DNA from: Bugulina stolonifera
Lineage: Eukaryota > Bryozoa > Gymnolaemata > Cheilostomatida > Bugulidae
Assembly: GCA_935421135.1 (NCBI GenBank)
Contig: OW285188.1
Location: forward strand, 2,129,001-2,193,000
Direction: 5' to 3'
Length of the DNA stretch: 64,000 nucleotides
A program made the translations under genes and the position numbers. Below, piece after piece: positions 59,101 through 64,000 of this stretch (position 1 is the first letter of the stretch; the number at the start of each line of letters is the position of its first letter). The notes under the pieces are model-generated. The model saw only the letters and a program-made list of their open reading frames with translations, was not told the DNA's origin and ran no database searches.

Positions 59101-59136
59101 AACAAATCCCTTAACATGTGGGATGTTCTCATATGA
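35178..59136 (+). CDS. WDR90: WDR90 / POC16, centriolar WD-repeat protein
   Basis: Thirty-six coding exons chain with matching phases to 5613 nt (1870 residues, against about 1750 in human from memory). It opens with a CFAP20/DUF667-type domain (WQHPYVNVFRHFDVGQWK, QLPKTGSQSLGLTGRYVY, SFSNLFKEFKSTSTWLQFPF, YLNRAYSHVKTVRMCAN), then a Ser/Lys-rich linker, then two long runs of WD40 repeats. Family knowledge: WDR90 binds microtubules through the N-terminal domain and recruits the inner scaffold of centrioles; the Chlamydomonas relative is POC16. The proposed start is a 10-nt exon (ATGTCTGCCT at 35178-35187) joined by a phase-1 intron to exon 2 at 37556, giving MSALWQHP. This start is inferred from the family N-terminus. 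A 24-nt exon at 49624-49647 is also tentative; leaving it out keeps frame. Exon coordinates are in the three part entries. The gene carries at least seven transposons and twelve tandem arrays in its introns. Confidence 0.95.
35412..35800 (+). mobile_element. 5'-truncated LINE copy, twin of 26542-26906
   Basis: From TCTTCTTGGACTAGTACCCC onward it matches the copy at 26542 with one base change in about 370 bp (TTTATC for TCTATC near 35770), then a short ACGAGTG tail. It contains the end of the RT frame up to the stop at 35671-35673, plus the 3' UTR. It lies in WDR90 intron 1. Confidence 0.92.
35801..37550. other. WDR90 intron 1 remainder
   Basis: No exon recognised. The zone 35900-35990 and 36570-36720 is rich in GACTTGACTT words (about 12 loosely spaced copies), a degenerate short repeat. 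The rest shows no structure I can support. Confidence 0.5.
37657..38330. repeat. 32-bp minisatellite of acceptor-like units
   Basis: About 21 copies of a unit reading CTCCCTTCCCACAGTAACTC plus CACAGTCTATAC. Each contains a pyrimidine tract followed by ACAG, the form of a good 3' splice site in the gene's own sense. It starts about 10 bp after the exon 2 donor and ends about 80 bp before exon 3. Confidence 0.95.
38845..39262. repeat. 34-bp minisatellite on the exon 4 donor
   Basis: About 12 copies with core ACATGGTATGCTATACACTA. The first unit overlaps the end of exon 4 (AAACATG|GTATGC), so the last coding bases and the 5' splice site are repeated down the intron. About half the copies have ACATCGTATGC. 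Confidence 0.95.
39590..39810. repeat. Irregular ATATGTGTGTACAAATGAGA repeat
   Basis: Units of 18-31 bp after the exon 5 donor (39557), built from TGTGTACAAATG with AGTACAGTATATATG spacers. Confidence 0.88.
40383..41021. mobile_element. 639-bp element with GCATTTACACTACACC ends
   Basis: The left end GCATTTACACTACACCAAC and the right end GTTGGTGTAGTGTAAATGC are inverted copies. A 12-bp CACCAACTTCAA tandem (40395-40482) has grown from the left terminal repeat. No ORF of note. It lies in WDR90 intron 6. Target duplication not resolved. Confidence 0.7.
42422..42625. repeat. About 32-bp minisatellite after exon 8 donor
   Basis: About six units of GATAACTCTATATACTGTGT plus GTATGTAAGGGG. The first unit overlaps the exon 8 5' splice site (CAG|GTGACAACTCTATACAC). 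The same unit occurs inverted at 49080-49190. Confidence 0.92.
42745..42835. repeat. GGCTGGCTGGAT / GGCC simple repeat
   Basis: GGCTGGCT, GGATGGCC and GGCCGGCC units in the short intron between exons 9 and 10 of WDR90, a local GC-rich patch. Confidence 0.9.
43387..43925. repeat. 59-bp minisatellite copying the exon 11 donor with GT lost
   Basis: About nine units. The first overlaps exon 11's end, AAAACT|GTAAGATACATG. Every later unit reads GTACTATAAGATACATG, so the donor GT has become AT in all intronic copies. The remainder is AT-rich (ATATTGTATACATATAATAT). Confidence 0.95.
44799..45331. mobile_element. MITE family A, copy 2 (533 bp)
   Basis: Ends CAAAGTTTATAG ... TAGAAACTTTG are flanked by exact 7-bp duplications ATAATAG (44792-44798 and 45332-45338). 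It shares with 32335-32824 long collinear segments such as CCGATAAAACAATGGAGT and GTGTAGACCAAAGATGGTAA. It lies in WDR90 intron 13. Confidence 0.88.
47148..47414. mobile_element. 267-bp MITE with TA target sites
   Basis: The left end GTGTCTTCGCGACCT and the right end (reverse complement) GTGTCTTTGCGATCT form the inverted repeat, flanked by TA on both sides (47146-47147, 47415-47416). TA duplication is typical of Tc1/mariner-type insertion. A related truncated copy is at 12636. It lies in WDR90 intron 18. Confidence 0.8.
47520..47830. other. Unassigned segment, possibly a dispersed repeat
   Basis: This part of WDR90 intron 18 has higher complexity and GC than its surroundings (for example CCGATTTCCACGGCGTGTGC and CCCAGGATCTTTTACGTGTC). 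The minus strand is open for about 45 codons (QEVSCTEFNWTRKRSWAHAV). It gives the impression of a conserved dispersed element, but I cannot name it. Confidence 0.4.
47977..49027. mobile_element. 1.05-kb fold-back element, inverted arms about 250 bp
   Basis: Starts CCGTGGCCGATTTCTGCCAC and ends with its exact reverse complement; imperfect pairing continues for about 250 bp (for example AAATCATGTGAAACC and CACATGATTTATTTT regions). Flanked by TA on both sides. The centre is AT-rich with no clear ORF. It lies in WDR90 intron 18. Confidence 0.88.
49080..49190. repeat. Inverted-orientation copy of the 42422 minisatellite
   Basis: About four units of CCCCTTACATACACACAGTA plus TATAGAGTTAT, the reverse complement of the unit at 42422-42625. 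It ends 70 bp before WDR90 exon 19. Confidence 0.9.
49856..50095. repeat. 31-bp minisatellite after exon 21 donor
   Basis: About seven units of GTGTGTATGTAATGACATCA plus CAGTGTACTAT, beginning within about 25 bp of the donor at 49853 and ending 15 bp before the next exon at 50111. Confidence 0.92.
51273..51950. mobile_element. Tigger/pogo-like 678-bp element
   Basis: The left end CAGTGGAACTTGCCTAATTC and the right end (reverse complement) CAGTGAAACCTGCTTAATTC are inverted, with TA on both sides. CAGTGGAACCT-type ends and TA sites are typical of pogo/Tigger DNA transposons. No transposase frame survives, so it is non-autonomous. It lies in WDR90 intron 24. Confidence 0.82.
52140..52285. repeat. 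39-bp minisatellite
   Basis: Nearly four copies of ACAAGGCTTGTGATTGGTTG plus TTGTAGTAGTGCATGTAGT in WDR90 intron 25. Each holds a TGATTGG (inverted CCAAT) word. Confidence 0.92.
53945..54070. repeat. 16-bp minisatellite CATATGGCCCTAGCGT
   Basis: About eight copies starting 25 bp after the exon 28 donor (53918), with CpG in each unit. Confidence 0.93.
54440..54695. repeat. AGTACTGGTATAGTAGTC tandem tract
   Basis: About 14 units of 17-21 bp directly after the exon 29 donor (ATTA|GTGAGTAGTCAG). The donor's own GTAGTCAGTCATA resembles the unit edge. Confidence 0.92.
55216..55492. repeat. 15/21-bp ATCTACTCTATGTAC minisatellite
   Basis: About 16 units of ATCTACTCTATGTAC with optional ACATAC insertions, ending 30 bp before the exon 31 acceptor. 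Both unit lengths are multiples of three, giving long spurious ORFs on both strands. Confidence 0.94.
56493..56559. repeat. 34-bp duplication across the exon 33 donor
   Basis: CCTATATATAACATAGACAT plus AGCAAAGGTGAGCT is repeated once in tandem with one internal base change. The first copy spans the coding end and 5' splice site (GCAAAG|GTGAGC); the second lies in the intron with an intact donor-like site. Confidence 0.95.
56560..57890. other. WDR90 intron 33, no recognised feature
   Basis: Includes stretches with repeated TTGACTTTTGC/CTCTTACTTTAC words (56800-57620), loosely repetitive and low in complexity. No exon or ordered repeat found. Confidence 0.45.
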
Positions 59137-59348
59137 TAGTTATTACCTCTCCCGACTATTTTAGCCAACTCATTAGTTCATTAGATATTTTAGTCACTTT
59201 TTATTACGTTTCTAGAAGCTGAATGACCTTGACCTGTGTGTGACCATTGTAGCCTTTAATTAACTTATTAGTAATAGTGACATTTTATTTATTTGCTAGA
59301 CAATGCTTTAAGAGGTTGAGTTTTATGAGTGGAGATGCAGTAGTTACC

Positions 59349-59354
59349 AATAAA
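59349..59354 (+). terminator. Candidate poly(A) signal of WDR90
   Basis: AATAAA about 210 bp after the WDR90 stop codon, followed by a mixed GT-containing stretch. Confidence 0.55.
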
Positions 59355-59964
59355 ATCCTGTAACAATCTGGACCCAGTCTATTATATTAGATAAAATCAG
59401 CCATAAATAACGTATTGTCCTTGGTTTCAGAGAGTAGAAGTAGATAATGTGTTAGTAATTAGTCATTATAATGTAGGACTTGGCTCAATGATTCAGTTAC
59501 TAGACAAAAAGATTGGCTGAAAAGGTAATTGATTAGAATAGTATAAAAAGTTATTCCAATTAGTGATTAGCTGATTGTATAATATTGTATAAGTTAATAT
59601 AATTATGTACATTATATATAATAATGTGTACACTTTGTATGTGATTATTGTAGTAGACCTGAGAAGAGTTCTTGAAGGATAAGACATGACCTGGTGGGTT
59701 TTGGAGGTAAGTACAAGAACACCTGTATGTACAGCGCCACTATTGTCAGATCATAATAGGTAAGTCTATAAAATACATATACATGTAGATATGTAATAAT
59801 GCATATATTATGTGTATACCAATAATATTGCCTATATTACATGTAGGTGGACCAGGTCAGGCTTCTTGGATAAACTATGACCATAGTTCCATATGGCAGT
59901 TTTATTTTTGTAGATTTGCTATTCTGTTCTACCTCCCAAAGGCTCCCATATCCACATTACTAAT

Positions 59965-60052
59965 ACTCCATGTACAGTTGTAACTCTATCTACTAGTACT
60001 CCATGTACAGTTGTAACTCTATCTACTAGTACTCCATGTACAGTTGTGACTC
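59965..60052. repeat. 33-bp repeat ACTCCATGTACAGTTGTAAC
   Basis: Three copies of ACTCCATGTACAGTTGTAAC followed by TCTATCTACTAGT. Another short duplication (ACCCAACATGG, CCGACTCCC) lies at 60139-60185. Confidence 0.9.
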
Positions 60053-60539
60053 ACAATACTCTACAATAATTATTCGTAGGAAGGTGATTTCTACTGAAGG
60101 GTTCTTGTGGTCCCATTTTCAGCCAAGATTTTGGTACCTCACCCAACATGGCAGACTCCCCACCCAACATGGCCGACTCCCTACCCAAATGCTGAATCTC
60201 CCCTTATTCATCAGAGAACTGCATGAGGAGGTTGATTGGTGAGAAATACTTTCACAACATGCAATGTTACAAATAATATTGACCAGTTCATTCAATAATT
60301 TTGATAAGAATACAAATATGGAAGTTTTACACATAATTATATCTGGTCCTTGTGTTGTAAGGTTATGTAACTGGGGTCTGAATTTTCTTTCGAAATTTCT
60401 CCCACATACTTAACCATGTCTGAAAGGTCTCAGTGCAGTGCTATTTGGTAGAAGTTAGTCTCACGTAATTTTACCATACTACAGGATTAATGTCTATCAA
60501 ATGACTGTTATTAAAATTTCACTGGGAACATGGACAATT

Positions 60540-60699
60540 AGGTGCAGTAGTGGAGAAATTTAGACAGTCTTAGTTCCTTATTTGTGGTTGGGGTTTGGGG
60601 TAAGGGCGGTCAACCAGCAAAATATAGAGAAGACAATTTCTCCTGCTTCAGTTTTGGCGAAGAACAAAGGCTATCTCAAATTTCTCCACTTCTGCACCT
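60540..60699. mobile_element. 160-bp hairpin MITE
   Basis: The left arm AGGTGCAGTAGTGGAGAAAT pairs with the right arm ATTTCTCCACTTCTGCACCT (one mismatch in 20); pairing weakens further inside. Flanked by TTA / AA, suggesting a TA or TTAA-type site. Confidence 0.8.
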
Positions 60700-61836
60700 A
60701 ACTCGACATGGATGAATGCTATAAATATATTAATATTAATAGCACTAAAAGTAAATAGAATGTTGATTGAAGTGTTGGAAGTGATCCATGTATGAGGTGG
60801 ATACACACTCAATTGAGCTGAAACAGCTGGGTATATGGGGTATTGAGACTCCTGAAATACCATTTCAGCATAATAATATAATGTACATTTTTGGAGTAAC
60901 AATATCCTAGGCATTCCTAGCCAACCAATAGCCTATGTATATTGGCACTAAACAATTGCAGTCTTGAAGACTAGCACTAGTGAAAAGAGCAATAGAGTGA
61001 GGGTACACACTTGCCAACTGTGTACCCAGTACAAGAAGTACACTGTATACTCCCGTTTACCTTCAGCTTCACTTCTAACACTGATTAATTGTCTTTACCA
61101 TGTGTTGGTCATTCTATAGACACGTGTAACATCAACCTCCGGTATATAATGTATCTGTGAGTCTGTGTATCATCTCAACACAGCATCCATAATACATGTA
61201 GGTGTTACGCTGCTGTAATGTAACACCTCAGCTCATCAGAGAATAGTCAAAATCGTAGGAGTTGTTTAATCTCCTCTAATTTTCTCTCTTATTACAAGAC
61301 ACTAATTACATAATAGGCACATTGTGTCTTATTATTTGTGAATATTATTATAGTACATGTACATAATACTGATGATGCTGTACATAATGTTTTTATTGTT
61401 ATCAGTATCTCTTTCATCTTAATAGTAACTATCTCAAGTGATAATCACACTATCCTATCAGTCTCAAGAGTAAACATAAATCCAATCATAATACAATTAC
61501 TGTCCCATTTAAAGAGAGCACAACTCCTAGACAGTCTAGTCTCTTTATTGTCGGTGCCTCTTTCATCTTCATAATAATCCCATTAGCTGGTGCCAATAAT
61601 CTAGTCCCTTTACCAATAGTGTATCTGTAAATCAATCATGATACAATTCCTCTCATAACTTCCAGAGAGAAGACAAGTTTGTGACTCTCATATAAGGGAT
61701 AGAATCTCTGGTACTATACAGTCTACACACACATGCCATTCCTGGACACACCACTATCTCTACACATCACTATCTCTACACACCACTATCTCTTAGTAGA
61801 ACAATTAGATTGTACACTGTGTTGGGAGGCTACAAG

Positions 61837-63189
61837 ATGGATAAAACTACAGCGGTGAGAATGATTATGACAGCGATTCTGATTATGTACTCTGTATTCC
61901 AGTCTGATGCCACTGATATTTATATTAAAGGGAGTATAGATGTGGCTAGATGCCAGGCGAGCTGTGCTGATGAGGTGAGTTACTTCTCTTCTGTTTTCAG
62001 TATAGATTTAGATTTCTTTGTCAAATTGAATAATTAATAGCAAAATTGATAGTCTGAACTCTAATAAGTTAACCAGTACTATTCTACAATTTGATCCAGA
62101 ATTGTAGGACTTACTAATAAATTGAGCTGAATAGTTTCGGAAGGGACTATGATAATATGATAACAACCTGTTGTAATGGTTAGTGTACATCATGTGCTTC
62201 TACTGGTGGCATTGTGTAGCCGTGGAAAGTTTTGATTTCTGTATTATATTATTGTAGTTCCTATCATCTACCACGGCCACAGATTCCAGTTGTAAGAATT
62301 ACCCAGACTGCAACATGGTAAGTTATATCCTTATAAAAGTTGAACTATTGAATAAGTGATCAAGCTCTATCTGAACTTCTCGGTGATACGCCATTCATCT
62401 ATTAATATACTCGCGAAATCAGTGCACAACTTCAGATCTTCCTGGTAGAATTACACGTGTATTGTGTCCATTTCGATTATGTAAATGTTTCAGTGTTGGG
62501 AGGTTTGTGAATATTTACATGAGAACTACTTCCTCTGGATTGATATGTGTAATGACCATATTATATGTGTAAGTACTCTTTACAACCAGCATGTATATCT
62601 GTTTTAGTGTTTGTATCAGTTAATCAATTGTGATAATATACTACAGTGTAGAGCTACAGTCCACATGTGCTGTGGACTGTAGGGTAGGTGCAGAAACAAA
62701 CAGTAAATAACAAAGCTTTTGTTGTTTGTAAAGATTGAAGCAGGAGAAGTTGTATTATTCGTCTGCTTCTGGGTAGCCCCCCCCCCACCCCTCTCCCCAA
62801 CCCACATCTAATGACTCCAGCTACAAACTCTGGTAAAAGATTTTGTCCTTTTTGTTTGCCCTTGAGCAAAACATAGCCCAAGCATATTGCTTTACTTTGG
62901 GCTTAGCATGTCTTCAATGATAACTTCTAATGAGTTGGGGCATTTTCTTCCGGTGTTCAATAAGTCTATCCCATAATTTCAGTTTCCTGGATGTAGACAC
63001 GCCTGCAGCTACTGGGATGAAGTCAAGTCTGCAGGAATGCCGATTCGGCAGACTCTAGATGTGTCGGTAGATGTATCTGATCAAGTCGCACTCTTTCTGT
63101 GGAATCCTCCAGCTGATCGCGAATCTCATGTGGTGTTTGTACTAAGAGAATTCAACTATGAGAGAATGGAGTGGATTGTTCATTGCCAG
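61837..63189 (+). CDS. Secreted cysteine-rich protein, 5' part (anosmin-like?)
   Basis: Four exons chain in phase 0: 61837-61974, 62258-62317, 62494-62568, 62983-63189 (160 codons so far; the last donor CAG|GTATTC leads on beyond the tandem array). The ATG at 61837 opens a signal peptide (MDKTTAVRMIMTAILIMYSV). Then comes a module with at least ten cysteines (RCQASC, SSCKNYPDCNMCWEVCEY, DMCNDHIIC, GCRHACSYW), then a segment LFLWNPPADRESHVVFVLRE that looks like the start of a fibronectin type III fold. A Cys-rich N-terminus followed by FN3 recalls anosmin-1, but spacing was not compared. It could equally be another adhesion or receptor ectodomain. The 3' part is outside the window. Confidence 0.6.
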
Positions 63190-63355
63190 GTATTCGTTGC
63201 TATGTCAAAGAGTTGTACTTGCAGTTAGATAGTCTATTATAACACCTTAGTTATATACAATTAATGTACATGTACACCATTGGAATTGTCTTCTCTCAGT
63301 CAGTAGAACACTGTAACAACTGAAATACTATTTTTAGGGAAAGTTATAACTACCA

Positions 63356-64000
63356 ATCAATACCTACTAATACGCTATGCCTGTACATATGTGTACTAAT
63401 AGGCTATGCCTGTACATATGTGTACTAATAGGCTATGCCTGTACATATGTGTACTAATAGGCTATGCCTGTACATATGTGTACTAATAGGCTATGCCTGT
63501 ACATATGTGTACTAATAGGCTATGCCTGTACATAAGTGTACTAATAGGCTATGCCTGTACATAAGTGTACTATTAGGCTATGCCTGTACATATGTGTACT
63601 AATAGGCTATGCCTGTACATATGTGTACTAATAGGCTATGCCTGTACATATGTGTACTAATAGGCTATACCTGTACATATGTGTACTAATAGGCTATGCC
63701 TGTACATATGTGTACTAATAGGCTATGCCTGTACATAAGTGTACTATTAGGCTATGCCTGTACATATGTGTACTAATAGGCTATGCCTGTACATATGTGT
63801 ACTAATACGCTATGCCTGTACATATGTGTACTAATAGGCTATGCCTGTACATATGTGTACTAATAGGCTATGCCTGTACATATGTGTACTAATAGGCTAT
63901 GCCTGTACATATGTGTACTAATAGGCTATGCCTGTACATATGTGTACTAATAGGCTATGCCTGTACATATGTGTACTAATAGGCTATGCCTGTACATATG
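63356..64000. repeat. 29-bp minisatellite at the right edge
   Basis: At least 22 nearly identical copies of CTATGCCTGTACATATGTGT plus ACTAATAGG, running off the window. It lies in the intron after exon 4 of the cysteine-rich gene, starting 165 bp after the donor. Confidence 0.96.

Larger units (their letters stand above)
50752..59136 (+). other. WDR90 part 3: second WD40 block and C-terminus, exons 23-36
   Basis: Exons: 50752-50880, 51068-51195, 52008-52087, 52355-52599, 53123-53347, 53511-53918, 54291-54423, 54767-54969, 55522-55734, 55883-56105, 56395-56519, 57896-58066, 58286-58493, 58982-59136 (TGA). Exons 25-26 form a Pro/Ser/His-rich spacer between propeller blocks. Blade ends seen: VLKVWDY, AIFVWQY, QICFWDL, KVNLWET, SLRLWSA, SLRLWLT, TLRVFDT, RVSVWSA, SIQFYDL and the final SLNMWDVLI. 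The terminus closes a blade exactly, as expected for a complete gene. Confidence 0.93.
59137..61836. other. Intergenic region between WDR90 and the cysteine-rich gene
   Basis: Holds the WDR90 3' end, a short tandem at 59965, a hairpin element at 60540, and further AT-rich sequence. The promoter of the downstream gene should lie in the last few hundred bases; CACTATCTCTACACA repeats occur at 61750-61795. No extra coding exon was recognised. Confidence 0.5.

Noticed and set aside
63356..64000. CRISPR-like 29-bp repeats
   Set aside because: Direct tandem repeat without spacers; a minisatellite.

Overview
The window is nuclear DNA from a metazoan. It is intron-rich, AT-rich and crowded with minisatellites and small inverted-repeat transposons. 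Small exons with GT/AG junctions, a mitochondrial malate dehydrogenase with a presequence, a p24/TMED cargo receptor and a complete WDR90 (centriole/cilium) gene all point to an animal. The compact exons and very frequent TACATGTA-type words suggest a marine invertebrate, perhaps a sponge. That taxonomic guess is weak.

Layout, left to right. (1) 1-1537: GTG/GTA triplet array, an unrecognised 103-codon ORF and AT-rich spacer. (2) 1538-19959, minus strand: a roughly 16-exon gene for a CNBD2-like cyclic-nucleotide-binding protein. Its 8-kb intron 2 holds a candidate 6.8-kb inverted-repeat element filled with a 70-bp satellite. (3) 21730-27161, minus strand: a five-exon TMED (emp24/GOLD) gene of 228 residues, with non-LTR retrotransposon debris in its first intron. 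(4) 27763-34083, plus strand: mitochondrial malate dehydrogenase (eight coding exons, 346 residues), head-to-head with TMED across about 600 bp. (5) 35178-59136, plus strand: WDR90/POC16, for which I could chain 36 coding exons with consistent phases (1870 residues), including a 10-nt first coding exon. (6) 61837 onward, plus strand: the first four exons of a secreted cysteine-rich protein, leaving into a 29-bp tandem array at the right edge.

The genes are unrelated housekeeping or ciliary genes and form no operon or pathway. CNBD2-like and WDR90 proteins are both linked to sperm, cilium or centriole biology in other animals, but nothing here shows co-regulation.

The most unusual structure is a recurring association of minisatellites with splice junctions. 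Many arrays begin within a few bases of a 5' or 3' splice site. In several cases (5558-6797, 10716-11170, 38845-39262, 43387-43925, 56493-56559) the repeat unit is recognisably a copy of the exon edge plus splice site. A second highlight is the candidate element at 11632-18468, whose terminal GCGGGGACA-type motif also recurs as GTGGGGACC in every internal satellite unit. At least ten further inverted-repeat elements sit in introns or spacers, including a two-copy family with 7-bp target-site duplications, a TA-flanked 1.05-kb fold-back element and a Tigger/pogo-like element.

All exon boundaries were read by eye from splice consensus, reading-frame phase and remembered family similarity. No alignment or transcript was available.
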